From contig NC_092637.1 in the NCBI RefSeq assembly GCF_039555335.1, forward strand, positions 8,080,038 to 8,144,037: a stretch of 64,000 bases of DNA. The letters run 5' to 3'. Numbering within the stretch: the first letter of the stretch is position 1; each line of letters begins with the position of its first letter. The notes under the pieces were generated by a model. It saw nothing but the letters and a program-made list of their open reading frames with translations. It did no database searches and was not told where the DNA came from. This document shows positions 11,961-23,508 of the stretch, piece after piece. This DNA comes from Amphiura filiformis. Its lineage: Eukaryota > Echinodermata > Ophiuroidea > Amphilepidida > Amphiuridae. The position numbers and the translations under genes are program-made.

Positions 11961-12071
11961 GTCCGTGTCCAACAGGAAATGATACAAGGTGTGATAATAC
12001 ACGTTGCATCGATCCTGACCTCCTTTGTGATGGGAAAAATGATTGTGGCGACAACTCCGATGAAACAAATT
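11961..12071 (+). CDS. Exon L10: LDLa type A
   Basis: 37-codon exon, acceptor 'ttacttatag', donor 'gtaaga'. Motifs [32 protein letters not shown]. Standard A domain. Confidence 0.93.
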
Positions 12072-12706
12072 GTAAGATTAATGTTACCTTTAAAGTACCA
12101 CAACCCCACCGGATTCTCCTTATCTTATACGTTGCCTGTCAACGTGCTTTTCAAAGATTTCAGAAGCGTTGTGCGGTTAGGGTACAGGAAGGGTATGGAA
12201 GAGGACCTTTTTGTACCCGTAAGCAACGCTCTTTTCGTTGTTGTGAGCAATTTTACCGCATTGATTGATTTGTTTGATTTCGTAAATTTTGTTTTAAAAG
12301 GAACATGATATCAAAATGATGGAAACAAAATTTTTGAACACATTCTAATATCTAATCTAACATTGATTTCATGTTAAGTATTGTGATTTGAGGCATATGT
12401 TTAAATAAATTTTGACTCTAAGATATTTAAAAAAATAAAATAGCAAACCATGACTAGCTCTACGACAAAGAAAGTGTACTTGTTCACATCAAATGTTGCA
12501 CTTCGATGGCGTTCATTTTGGTCATGGTTTGTTGATGCCATTTTCAGGGTCAAATACTCATTAAATATCGTTTCATTCGTATATTGTATGATATAAAAGC
12601 TTAAAGTGGAAGATATTGAAGATAAAAATGGAGAACAAATAAATTATATCTCATGATTATGATTACTATTTTAAAAGTCCTTTGACATGCTTTTGTTTCT
12701 TCTAAG
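12072..12706. other. Intron without recognisable elements
   Basis: Intron between L10 and L11. Open frames in it lack any domain signal and are not conserved in another cassette. Confidence 0.5.
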
Positions 12707-12754
12707 GTCCAACAACGATGGTAACAACAGAATTTCCGATGACAACTGACTCAG
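12707..12754 (+). CDS. Exon L11: short Thr-rich linker
   Basis: 16-codon phase-1 exon, acceptor 'cttctaag', donor 'gtacat', encoding PTTMVTTEFPMTTDS. Too short for gene finders but flanked by good sites, in phase, and exactly where the cassette predicts a linker. Confidence 0.82.
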
Positions 12755-12861
12755 GTACATTACAATTACTTCTCCTCTCTTGTTGTTTGCATGATTTGTG
12801 TTGTTCACTGATCTTCAAAAGAACGCTGTTGTAAGAAATGTTCATCTACATTCCATTTCAG

Positions 12862-12972
12862 ATAAATGTAACGACGGATACTTTATATGTTCAGTTGGAC
12901 TATGCATTGCAAACAGATTCATGTGTGATGAATACATAGATTGCATAGACACAAAAGTGGATGAGATAAATT
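12862..12972 (+). CDS. Exon L12: LDLa type B (one residue shorter)
   Basis: 37-codon exon, acceptor 'cattccatttcag', donor 'gtgagt'. Motifs DKCNDGYFIC, SVGLC, FMCDEYIDC, VDEINC. The usual S-x-DGPC loop between C2 and C3 is reduced to SVGLC, losing the Asp and Pro found in the other B domains. Cysteines and Ca ligands remain. Confidence 0.9.
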
Positions 12973-13098
12973 GTGAGTATGGGTTTCAGCTGCCAAAATA
13001 AATACCAGAAAGTAGTAACTTGTAACAAAATTAAACATCTTTAATGATTATTGAAAATGTATTTCGAGATTCTGAACTTTTACCTAACGCTATAACAG

Positions 13099-13209
13099 GT
13101 CCATGTCCAAGGCAAGGCGATTTCCGATGTGCGAACACACGATGTGTCGGTCTTGACAAGGTTTGCAACGGTGAAGACGATTGTCGAGATAACTCCGATG
13201 AGACAGATT
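13099..13209 (+). CDS. Exon L13: LDLa type A
   Basis: 37-codon exon, acceptor 'gctataacag', donor 'gtaaga', only about 126 bp after L12, the shortest B-A intron in the gene. Motifs [32 protein letters not shown]. Confidence 0.93.
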
Positions 13210-13679
13210 GTAAGATGATATCATATTGTATTCTTGATTTAAATTGTATTTCAATGTAAGAGTTTGTGAAGTAAATGTTAAGAATAGGAAGAACATAAAA
13301 TAGCGAGATTGCAGATGCAGCAGAGAAAAGACTACATATCTACAGTTACTGACTTGTATACTGACGATTTAAAAGGAAAACATCAAATAAAAATCCCTGA
13401 GAATGCTAAAATTACGTAGAAGTTAGAATTAAAAACAATTAATTGTGCTTGGTACAGACAGTGGCGTAGGGTGGGTAATCATGGGGGGGGGGGGGAGGGG
13501 GGCGGCACATGATTGGGGGCACCGAGTCTGATTGGGGACGCAAGCGGTTTTTTGGCAATTTTCCTATAGGATTTTCGAAATGATGCCCCTATAACGTAAC
13601 GCCATTGGGTACAGATCATTATTGTTTGTTACATTTAGGCACTTTAAACTAAATTTATATTACTTTGTGTCGAATGCAG
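13210..13679. other. Intron with poly-G tract
   Basis: Contains a G-rich run near 13482-13502 (G11-A-G6 with flanking G's), a potential quadruplex. Otherwise nothing recognisable. Confidence 0.6.
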
Positions 13680-13736
13680 GTCCAACAACCAGGCCAGTGA
13701 CAGAACCACCCATTACGACCGCATCACCCACGCAAG
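13680..13736 (+). CDS. Exon L14: Thr-rich linker
   Basis: 19-codon phase-1 exon, acceptor 'gtcgaatgcag', donor 'gtaaaa'. Encodes PTTRPVTEPPITTASPTQ. The terminal G joins CT of L15 to give Ala. Confidence 0.85.
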
Positions 13737-14449
13737 GTAAAACTATTATATGCCGATTTGTCTGATATTTCTCGTCTTGGTGAAATGTTTCTCAATCCAT
13801 TGTATAGGGTGTATCAAAATGATGTCCATCAGCTTTCAGTGATTATGGGCAAGACTGAGACATCAAAATGCCACATTGACGAATGTCATAATACGTTACG
13901 TTCATAAAATATCCTCCTCATTTTAAGAGGATCCAATTTTACATATTGAAGAAGCAGACTTGTCAATAAACTCTAAAAACTGGTGGGTACCAAACATTTT
14001 GATACAGCTTGTCCTATATTGTCCACTTACATAATATAACAGACATAGTGACATAGATATAGATACCAGTGACTCACCTGTAACAGCAAAACAATCTACG
14101 ACTGACATTTAAACGACAAAGGAAGAGTTTGTATCCAAAAGGCGATGTGTCCTTATTGAAATGAACAGTATGCCCATTGCGGTAGACCTACATACATGTA
14201 TAAATCATTTTGTTTTCTTCTAATTTATTTCATGGTGTTAATTAGTGATGGAAATATGTGAATACTGTTAGTGGTTTTATTTTACTGTAAATTTAATGTA
14301 ATTGCAGAATTCACTAATAATCGCTAATCATGATATCGTTATGATATGCCTGTATTCTGCCATAAACATGATAAACCAGTATAAGTATTTGAAATAAAGA
14401 AAAAACAACTTGCAGTGACGCGATCTGTTTCTCGTCATTTCATTTTCAG
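13737..14449. other. Intron; the inverted duplication is visible here
   Basis: Bases from about 14320 onward ('ataaaccag'... 'gccataaacatgataaa') match the complement of the last bases of the window (63930-63985). This is the earliest point where the large inverted duplication can be followed. Short inverted ends ('gtatcaaaatgatg' near 13810 and 'attttgatac' near 13995) may bound a small MITE. Confidence 0.5.
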
Positions 14450-14563
14450 CTCCTTGCCATCCAGGTTATCTTCCTTGTTCATCTGATGGGCCATGCATTG
14501 AGGAGAGTCGATTTTGCGATGGATTTGTAGACTGCCTAGAAACATTTATAGATGAAAAGGATT
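14450..14563 (+). CDS. Exon L15: LDLa type B
   Basis: 38-codon exon, acceptor 'catttcattttcag', donor 'gtgagt'. Motifs APCHPGYLPC, SSDGPC, IEESRFCD, DEKDC. Paralogue of R15 on the right arm, from which it differs at about ten residues plus one codon, while all Cys are kept. Confidence 0.93.
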
Positions 14564-14745
14564 GTGAGTAAAATTTCCGATCGCTGAAAAAATTGGCCGA
14601 TACAAAAGAAGATTTAAGCATTCATTCCGAATTATATTATTTTACTGTAACATATTTCTATTTTTACAAAACAAACAAATCATGGCGAACACTGCATCTA
14701 ATTATACGTTGGAGGTAATTATGTAATTTGTCCAGCTTTACTATG

Positions 14746-15050
14746 TGGGAAGCACGGTGACCTAGTGGTTAGGGCGTGAGCTTCATAATCCAAAGGTTGC
14801 GGGTTCGAGCCCCACCACGGCCAGTGTGTTGTGTCCTTGAGGAAGATAGCTTATTTCCCAATTGCTTCACTCCACCCAGGTGTAAATGGGGAGCTGCTGG
14901 GGGTAATCACAATCTAAGTCGCTGAAAGTACCTCCGCATCGGTTGCGGACTTGGTGAAGGGAAATGATTATGATGTATTCTAACATGTCTAATGGCAGCG
15001 GAATAATTGTTGAAGTGTGCTGGTGCTTCGGCGAAGCGCACGTTATAAAC
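14746..15050 (+). mobile_element. tRNA-derived SINE
   Basis: tRNA-like head with A-box-like 'tagtggttagggcg' and B box 'gggttcgagcccc', followed by a body with 'ccttgaggaagatagctta' and 'ccacccaggtgtaaatgggg', and a short stem 'gcttcggcgaagc' near the 3' end. This head/body design is common in invertebrate SINEs. It ends about 30 bp before the L16 acceptor. The right arm lacks it at the same place. Confidence 0.75.
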
Positions 15051-15080
15051 AACCAACATTTTAAATTATATACTGTGCAG

Positions 15081-15191
15081 GTCCGTGTCCAGGAAATGGT
15101 GAGAAGCTTTGTGATAATACTCGTTGCATTTATCCTGACAAGCTGTGTGATGGGAAAGATGATTGCGATGACAACTCTGATGAGTCCAAAT
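15081..15191 (+). CDS. Exon L16: LDLa type A
   Basis: 37-codon exon, acceptor 'tatactgtgcag', donor 'gtaagc'. Motifs [35 protein letters not shown]. The residue before C2 is Leu instead of the usual Arg. Right-arm paralogue is R16. Confidence 0.92.
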
Positions 15192-15635
15192 GTAAGCTCG
15201 TTGTAAATCTTTAGTGCGTTTAAAAGACAAATTGAATATTCTGTGACAAAAATATAGTAGGCAATGTATCACTGAATGAGAACCAATGTTAAGGATTTCG
15301 ACATAAAATATCTGTTTTTGTTCTTCTAGTATCATATCGATTTTAACCATCGCCTTACAAAGCGGGTGCCTATAGGGATTGTCTAACTTGAAACCCGACT
15401 CCAGGATAAGGGGAGACATCTCAGACATAGTATACACACAGTATTGTGACCAACTGTTCAAAATGATCTCTAAACATGTGTAGATCTTTTTGCTAAAACG
15501 ACCCCTAAACAAGAATAACAGCGCAAACAACGACTTTGATCCCTTCCAGTGGCGGCGCTTGCCCCCCCAGTTTTTCCCCCACTTTTGAGGTAATGACCCC
15601 TACAATTACGTAAATTTCCACTTTTTGCGGCAATC

Positions 15636-16093
15636 ATGAAGAAAAGGAAGTATGAGCATATCACCCCCGTCATATATGAGCTTCACTGGCTGCCTTTAGA
15701 ATTTCGGATTCAGTATAAGTTAGCTGTTTTTGCTTTTCGGCACTTTGAAGATACTTTACCAACTTATCTGTCTGCTACGCTCTGCACGTACAAACCAGCT
15801 CGACCACTTCGATCTTCTACTGAAAGATTATTGAAATCTCCCCGTGTAAATCTTAAATCGGCTGGTGAACGCTCCTTTCATTTCGGTGCCCCGGCTGTTT
15901 GGAATTCGCTTCCAAACAGCCTCCGTAACACACATTCGCTTACTCAGTTCAAAAAGCAACTTAAAACTAATCTTCTTTTCGTGCTTTTCCGGATTCACAT
16001 ATGTAACTTGTTTGTCTTTATTGCTTGTGCGCCTTGAGTTCTTTTGAAGATTGCGCGCCTACTAAGAACCCTCCATTATTATTATTATTAATT
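15636..16093 (+). pseudogene. 3' fragment of a CR1/L2-like non-LTR retrotransposon
   Basis: Open frame (15636-16037) with ELHWLPLEFRIQYKLAVFAF, FHFGAPAVWNSLP and LTQFKKQLKTNL, the typical C-terminal tail after the reverse transcriptase of CR1/L2-type elements. It ends in an (ATT)n tail near 16078-16093. 5'-truncated, with no RT catalytic core. Intronic, between L16 and L17. Confidence 0.8.
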
Positions 16094-16990
16094 TTGCGCA
16101 AAATTGGTCGATTTTCCCTCCATGAAATTCACTTTGGCTCCCCCCCCCCATGACCCCACCGAAAAAAAAATCCTGGTGCCGCCACTGATCCTTCTAACAC
16201 GCATACGTTCATTCACACTCCAAAATATCCCTTTTCACGGGTTTTTGGTCACGCCAATAAAGCCGAATTACTACCTCTTCCTGGGCCCCATCAGACATTT
16301 ATTGTTGCCTGTACAAAAATATTCAGATTGATATTGATATTAGATTTGTGATTGGCTTTCACATTCATTTTCATTTTGAAATAAAATGGCATGTTTTTAC
16401 GATTTTAGCCTAACATAAATTGTTGGTGGATAGCTAAAATAGCTATAGCTATAGACTTTGTAGATAGCTATAGCGCAGCTTGTCAGTCCAGATGAGTCCC
16501 AACTTAAGCTATTTACTTTAATTAAAAGGTGGCAAGCAAAGGGTTGCTCGCTAGTCACTATATCGAATTCAGTAATCACTGAATCTGAAACCTTGGAAAG
16601 TAGACTTGTCAAATTAAAAAAATTACCCACCACTAATTGATATAGAGTATTATACTCTTTATAAGACAAAGGGCGGCGAATGAGTTGGGAAAAAACTCTG
16701 GGAAAAAAACTATGAATTTCTGTAATGGGTTAACCTGTTCATAAATCGTCTTGATCTAATTTACTTTGGCTCACCTCAAGTTCCTTGTAGCGCAAACGCG
16801 AAAAAGTATTAATGCCATAACCGAGCTTGAGGTGAACCTGATTATAACACTGTGTATACTCTCAGTCATCTGGGAAATGCTCAACATCAAACCAAAAAGT
16901 GAGTTTTCTGGTTGTCATGATTTAATTAACCACAATTTGAACCAAATTATAGTTTATATTATTTCGTTCCTTTGATTATTCCATTATAAG

Positions 16991-17104
16991 GTTCGACCAC
17001 AATGCAAATGGAGTCTACAACGGAATTACCCAGCACAACTGATATATTGAGTACATCCATGACGACAGAGGCGACTACCACAATAGAACTGACAACAGAA
17101 GCGG
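16991..17104 (+). CDS. Exon L17: Thr-rich linker (long form)
   Basis: 38-codon phase-1 exon, acceptor 'attccattataag', donor 'gtactt'. Encodes STTMQMESTTELPSTTD... and TTEATTTIELTTEA, with no Cys. Close to L20 (same length) and to R20. R17 has the same core plus a 10-residue insertion. Confidence 0.88.
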
Positions 17105-17294
17105 GTACTTTATTATTTTAAGCTTTTCATCTGTAATGATGTAATGTTCTACTCACCATCTCACTGATTTGTTACTAAATTTATCTATCTCTAAAAAAGT
17201 CACTGTTTCAGAAACTTCAGCTTGTCTCAAAAATTTTTAAATACTGTTCCAACCAAACTTAGATATAGCTGCACTATGTGTGATGCTAACTTCT

Positions 17295-18065
17295 CATAAA
17301 CACCTCAAATAAAGAAAGTCCGCACTTATGTAACCCATCCTACACCAAAACCTGGTCTTTTTATGACAATTTGACGATTGAGAGATCGTGTGCAGAATCT
17401 TGTTAGCTCCATTTTCAAACTAAATATGCTACCAAGAACTCTACATTTACATAGATTGATACCAATACCAGTATATGAAAATTTTTCTGATGTCTCAACT
17501 TTCATATACTAATATGTAGCTGTCAAGTTAGCTCAATCGATAAGGCGTTCGACTATGGTGCGAGAGGTTGCGAGTTCGAACCCTGGTGGTGCCTAGTATG
17601 CGCTCGTGGAAAAATTGAGTCAGCTTGAAATTCCCTTGGACAAGGAACTCACTGCTAATTTGTCTCGTTGTAACCCGTACGAAACTCGGGGAGCTGATCC
17701 TGGTTGCGATGGTTATTTGTGGAATGTCTAGGGTGTGCGCTCTTGAAGCAGCAAAGTCCCTGAATTGTTGTTTATGGAATGATGTGGGGCCATAGTGGTC
17801 AGCGACAACCTGTAAAGTGTGCTGAGGCTTGTGGATCAACGTCTAGGCGTTGTGCCTGTGCGTAGCGCACTATAAATCAATGCGCTTTTTTTTTTTAAAT
17901 ATGAATATTTGTTAATATAGAGTGTTTGGTAGCAAATTTGGTATCAAATTGCAGCTAACAAGATGCTGCACACGACCGTATCAATCAAATTGTCAAAACA
18001 AGATCGGGATTTGGTGTAGGATGGGTTATATAAGTGCGGACTTTCTTTATTTGAGATGTTTATCT
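17295..18065. mobile_element. Inverted-repeat element carrying a SINE; absent from right arm
   Basis: 17298-17450 (aaagaaagtccgcacttatgt...) pairs with 17918-18060 (...agtgcggactttctttat), the two arms of a MITE. Between them lies a tRNA-derived SINE (17521-17890). The right arm reads straight through at about 58890-58910 ('gtgagctaaagatataagtagtgagcatcac'), an empty-site allele, so the insertion came after the duplication. Confidence 0.75.
17521..17890 (+). mobile_element. tRNA-derived SINE, full length
   Basis: tRNA-like head (A box 'tagctcaatcgataagg', B box 'gttcgaaccct'), a body shared with 41395-41652, and a 3' end 'cgcactataaatcaatgcgc' followed by a T run. The 41.4-kb copy lacks the tRNA head. 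Confidence 0.8.
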
Positions 18066-18415
18066 TTTAGCTCACTGGTCAAAAATTGTATCCTGTGCCA
18101 TGAAATCAACTCTCGGTGATTTGTCTTTCCCAAAAAGCGGGCGGGGGAGGCTAGGGGGTGATCGATGTATCGACTTGCCGCTGGTCACCGCTGGCTTTTG
18201 TGGCTTTATAGCATACTGACGTAAAAAATCGTCATCAAAGCGGAAAGCGGCATGAAACTCTGAAACCAGCCTAAGATACTCAACGGGTTCTATATGACCG
18301 ATTTATAATCCCTCCGTAATCCCTTTCCCTGATGTAATTTTCGTTGTTTGCACACATTTCTTAGAAGTGTTACTTACAACAAATAAAACCTCGATCTGTT
18401 GTCTCTTCTTTTCAG

Positions 18416-18532
18416 ATCCTTGCGATCCAGGTTTTCTTCCTTGTTCATCTGATGGGCCATGCATTGAAGAAAGTCGTTTTTGCGATGCATTTGTAGATTG
18501 TCGAGAAACATTTAAAGATGAAAAGGATTCTT
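18416..18532 (+). CDS. Exon L18: LDLa type B
   Basis: 39-codon exon, acceptor 'ctcttcttttcag', donor 'gtgagt'. Motifs DPCDPGFLPC, SSDGPC, IEESRFCDAFVDC, DEKDSC (one residue longer before C6 than L15). Very close to L15 and R18. Confidence 0.93.
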
Positions 18533-19467
18533 GTGAGTGAAATAATTGATCAATTTCCTACCCAAGCAGTTTTGAACGTTAATCACGACTTCTTAAATTG
18601 TAACAAAACCGCCTTATGATTAGTAGAAAAATCGAATTATATAGTCTTATCAAAGTTGTATTTGACTTAACTGAACTCAGTGGAATCGTTCTTACAACTT
18701 TAATTTTACTTTTGCAAGAAACATAACTGAATACCTGAACAAGGACACAACCCGAATAAAACAAGTTCATGAAACATATTTTTGTTTTTTAGGACAACAA
18801 GTCATATGTGCAAATACACATGTTTAAACAGTATTTTGCATGATATCACTTGGATTTGAGTTTAGTAATAGGGGTGTTTAAAGATGTTGGACTTGGGATC
18901 ATTTTTTGAATCACATAAAGTTTTATCTCACTATTCAACTACACATTCACACACACCCCACACAACCACCCAACACCCCCACACACCTCATTTACCACCA
19001 GACCCAACACCCCTAAAAATATATAGAAATGCGTCATTATAGCAATAATTCCTATGCATGGATCGTTTTTGCTGAGCTATGAAATGCAGCCTGCAGAAGT
19101 ATATCTTAAATACTTGCTTACTAACATTTATTACTTGAAATGCCACGAAGGTATGATCTCCACAGTAGTGTCAAACAAAAAGCAAAAAAGTAAAATATAT
19201 AATAGAAATATTTTACCACCTGGAGGTGACACTCCTCATAAATATTTATTCACTCTGTCAATCGTATTTTGGTCTTAAATGGACATATATATCGAAATAT
19301 CATGAAGGACTGAAGGTATGTCCCCAGGGAGTTGTCAAATGAAAGAGAAAAATAAATAAAGATAATAAAAATATTTCTTCACGTGGGGTCATGTAAATAT
19401 TCGTGTACTCTCTTACTCGTCTTTTGGTTTCAAATAGACATATCTTGAAATACCAAGAAGGTATGAC
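18533..19467. other. Intron, largely shared with the right arm
   Basis: 18580-18790 matches the complement of about 57965-58190, confirming intron homology between arms. A CACACC-rich stretch lies near 18950-18985. No exon is seen. Confidence 0.5.
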
Positions 19468-19927
19468 GACCCCCCTGACACTCCTCACAAGACAACCCCC
19501 TGACTGACACTCCTCCTCACAAGACAACCCCCTGACACTCCTCACAAGACAACCCCCTGACACTCCTCACAAGACAACCCCCTGACACTCCTCACAAGAC
19601 AACCCCCTGACACTCCTCACAAGACAACCCCCTGACACTCCTCACAAGACAACCCCCTGACACTCCTCACAAGACAACCCCCCTGACACTCCTTACAAGA
19701 CAACCCCCTGACACTCCTCACAAGACAACCCCCCTGACACTCCTCACAAGACAACCCCCTGACACTCCTCACAAGACAACCCCCTGACACTCCTCACAAG
19801 ACAACCCCCTGACACTCCTCACAAGACAACCCCTGACACTCCTCACAAGACAACTCCCTGACACTCCTCACAAGACAACCCCCTGACACTCCTCACAAGA
19901 CAACCCCCTGACACTCATCACAAGACC
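19468..19927. repeat. 25-bp C-rich minisatellite, about 18 copies
   Basis: Tandem units ccccctgacactcctcacaa + gacaa, with minor length variants (CCCC to CCCCCC). Strong strand asymmetry: each unit has a C5 run, giving regularly spaced G5 runs on the other strand. In the intron just before L19; absent from the right arm. Confidence 0.95.
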
Positions 19928-20188
19928 CGGGTCAATATCTAGGTGTTTTCAAATTCAATATCTCGCAAACTAAACAAGGTTTTACTCACCGTGTGGTGTC
20001 AAATAAAAAGTTTTGATTTTGTGAACTGTGCATGCATTTACGTTTGTTTATTTTCAAGCGTATATTAATACTGTCAAATTTTTGAAAAACTATATCTAAT
20101 AATCGTATGATATCAAATTTAAGGTGCTATATCATGTACGTTGCAGGTAAGATCGTATCGTAATATGTCCAACTTCTATAATGTACAG

Positions 20189-20299
20189 GCCCGTGTCCAC
20201 GAGATGGCGATATTCGGTGTGATAATGCACGTTGCATTGATCCTGACAAGATATGTGATGGGAAAGACGATTGCGACGACAACTCTGATGAAACAGCTT
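20189..20299 (+). CDS. Exon L19: LDLa type A, seed of a minisatellite
   Basis: 37-codon exon, acceptor 'tataatgtacag', donor 'gtaaga'. Motifs [35 protein letters not shown]. It starts GC rather than GT, so the split C6 codon of L18 becomes TGC, still Cys. The last 34 bases of the exon plus 91 bases of the intron are the unit repeated 26 times downstream. Confidence 0.92.
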
Positions 20300-23200
20300 G
20301 TAAGACTATTGTTAATATGTTATTGTAACTTCAATTGGATTATTCTGTGACAAATTATTGTGACAAAATTGATTATTATATCTCCTACTTGACGATTGCG
20401 ACGACAACTCTGATGAAACAGCTTGTAAGACTATTGTTAATATGTTATTGTAACTTTAATTGGATTATTCTGTGACAAATTATTGTGACAAAATTGATTA
20501 TTGTATCTCCTACTTGACGATTGCGATGACAACTCTGATGAGACAGATTGTAAGACTGTTGTTAATATGTTTTTGTAACTTCAATTGGATTATTCTGTGA
20601 CAAATTTTTGTGACAAAATTGATTATATCTCCTACTTGACGATTGCGATGACAACTCTGATGAAACAGCTTGTAAGACTATTGTTAATATGTTTTTGTAA
20701 CTTCAATTGGATTATTCTGTGACAAATTTTTGTGACAAAATTGATTATTATATCTCCTACTTGACGATTGCGATGACAACTCTGATGAAACAGCTTGTAA
20801 GACTATTGTTAATATGTTTTTGTAACTTCAATTGGATTATTCTGTGACAAATTTTTGTGACAAAATTGATTATTATATCTCCTACTTGACGATTGCGATG
20901 ACAACTCTGATGAAACAGCTTGTAAGACTACTGTTAATATGTTTTTGTAACTTCAATTGGATTATTCTGTGACAAATTTTTGTGACAAAATTGATTATTA
21001 TATCTCCTACTTGACGATTGCGATGACAACTCTGATGAGACAGATTGTAAGACTATTGTTAATATGTTTTTGTAACTTCAATTGGATTATTATGTGACAT
21101 ATTTTTGTGACAAAATTGATTATTATATCTCCTACTTGACGATTGCGATGACAACTCTGATGAAACAGCTTGTAAGACTATTGTTAATATGTTTTTGTAA
21201 CTTCAATTGGATTATTCTGTGACAAATTTTTGTGACAAAATTGATTATTATATCTCCTACTTGACGATTGCGATGACAACTCTGATGAAACAGCTTGTAA
21301 GACTATTGTTAATATGTTTTTGTAACTTCAATTGGATTATTCTGTGACAAATTTTTGTGACAAAATTGATTATTATATCTCCTACTTGACGATTGCGATG
21401 ACAACTCTGATGAAACAGCTTGTAAGACTATTGTTAATATGTTTTGTAACTTCAATTGGATTATTCTGTGACAAATTTTTGTGACAAAATTGATTATTAT
21501 ATCTCCTACTTGACGATTGCGATGACAACTCTGATGAAACAGCTTGTAAGACTATTGTTAATATGTTTTTGTAACTTCAATTGGATTATTCTGTGACAAA
21601 TTTTTGTGACAAAATTGATTATTATATCTCCTACTTGACGATTGCGATGACAACTCTGATGAAACAGCTTGTAAGACTATTGTTAATGTGTTTTGTAACT
21701 TCAATTGGATTATTCTGTGACAAATTTTTGTGACAAAATTGATTATTATATCTCCTACTTGACGATTGCGATGACAACTCTGATGAAACAGCTTGTAAGA
21801 CTATTGTTAATATGTTTTTGTAACTTCAATTGGATTATTCTGTGACAAATTTTTGTGACAAAATTGATTATTATATCTCCTACTTGACGATTGCGATGAC
21901 AACTCTGATGAAACAGCTTGTAAGACTATTGTTAATATGTTTTTGTAACTTCAATTGGATTATTCTGTGACAAATGTTTGTGACAAAATTGATTATTATA
22001 TCTCCTACTTGACGATTGCGATGACAACTCTGATGAAACAGCTTGTAAGACTATTGTTAATATGTTTTTGTAACTTCAATTGGATTATTCTGTGACAAAT
22101 TTTTGTGACAAAATTGATTATTATATCTCCTACTTGACGATTGCGATGACAACTCTGATGAAACAGCTTGTAAGACTATTGTTAATATGTTTTTGTAACT
22201 TCAATTGGATTATTCTGTGACAAACTTTTGTGACAAAATTGATTATTATATCTCCTACTTGACGATTGCGATGACAACTCTGATGAAACAGCTTGTAAGA
22301 CTATTGTTAATATGTTTTTGTAACTTCAATTGGATTATTCTGTGACAAATTTTTGTGACAAAATTGATTATTATATCTCCTACTTGACGATTGCGATGAC
22401 AACTCTGATGAAACAGCTTGTAAGACTATTGTTAATATGTTATTGTAACTTCAATTGGATTATTCTGTGACAAATTTTTGTGACAAAATTGATTATTATA
22501 TCTCCTACTTGACGATTGCGATGACAACTCTGATGAAACAGCTTGTAAGACTATTGTTAATATGTTTTTGTAACTTCAATTGGATTATTCTGTGACAAAT
22601 TTTTGTGACAAAATTGATTATTATATCTCCTACTTGACGATTGCGATGACAACTCTGATGAAACAGCTTGTAAGACTATTGTTAATATGTTTTTGTAACT
22701 TCAATTGGATTATTCTGTGACAAATTTTTGTGACAAAATTGATTATTATATCTCCTACTTGACGATTGCGATGACAACTCTGATGAAACAGCTTGTAAGA
22801 CTATTGTTAATATGTTTTGTAACTTCAATTGGATTATTCTGTGACAAATTTTGTGACAAAATTGATTATTATATCTCCTACTTGACGATTGCGATGACAA
22901 CTCTGATGAAACAGCTTGTAAGACTTGTTAATATGTTTTTGTAACTTCAATTGGATTATTCTGTGACAAATTTTTGTGACAAAATTGATTATTATATCTC
23001 CTACTTGACGATTGCGATGACAACTCTGATGAAACAGCTTGTAAGACTATTGTTAATATGTTTTTGTAACTTCAATTGGATTATTCTGTGACAAATTTTT
23101 GTGACAAAATTGATTATTATATTTCCTACTTGACGATTGCGATGACAACTCTGATGAAACAGCTTGTAAGACTATTGTTAATATGTTTTTGTAACTTCAA

Positions 23201-23508
23201 TTGGATTATTCTGTGACAAATTTTGTGAGAAAATTGATTATTATATCTCCTACTTGACGATTGCGATGACAACTCTGATGAAACAGCTTGTAAGACTATT
23301 GTTAATATGTTTTTGTAACTTCAATTGGATTATTCTGTGACAAATTTTTGTGACAAAATTGATTATTATATCTCCTACTTGACGATTGCGATGACAACTC
23401 TGATGAAACAGCTTGTAAGACTATTGTTAATATGTTTTTGTAACTTCAATTGGATTATTCTGTGACAAATTAATTATTGTGACAAAATTGATTATTATAC
23501 ATCCTACT
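20266..23508 (+). repeat. 26-copy, about 125-bp minisatellite spanning an exon-intron boundary
   Basis: Units start at 20266, 20391, 20516, 20638, 20763 and so on, to 23381, with spacing 122-125 bp and very high identity. Each unit is 34 bp of LDLa coding end ([11 protein letters not shown]) + the 5' splice site 'gtaaga' + 91 bp of intron. Copies 2-26 have no AG acceptor before the coding part ('cctacttgacgattgc'), so they should not be exons but do present 25 extra donor-like sites. The right arm has a single, unexpanded unit after R19. Confidence 0.95.

Noticed and set aside
12079-12308. Open frame continuing past L10
   Set aside because: It runs through the donor into intron sequence with no domain signal; the gtaaga donor at 12072 matches all sister exons.
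20266-23508. Array looks CRISPR-like at a glance
   Set aside because: There are no unique spacers: the whole 125-bp unit is repeated, and it derives from an exon-intron boundary in an animal gene.
20391-23508. Copies 2-26 as extra LDLa exons
   Set aside because: Each holds only the last 11-12 codons, lacks an upstream AG acceptor, and has stops in the rest of the unit.
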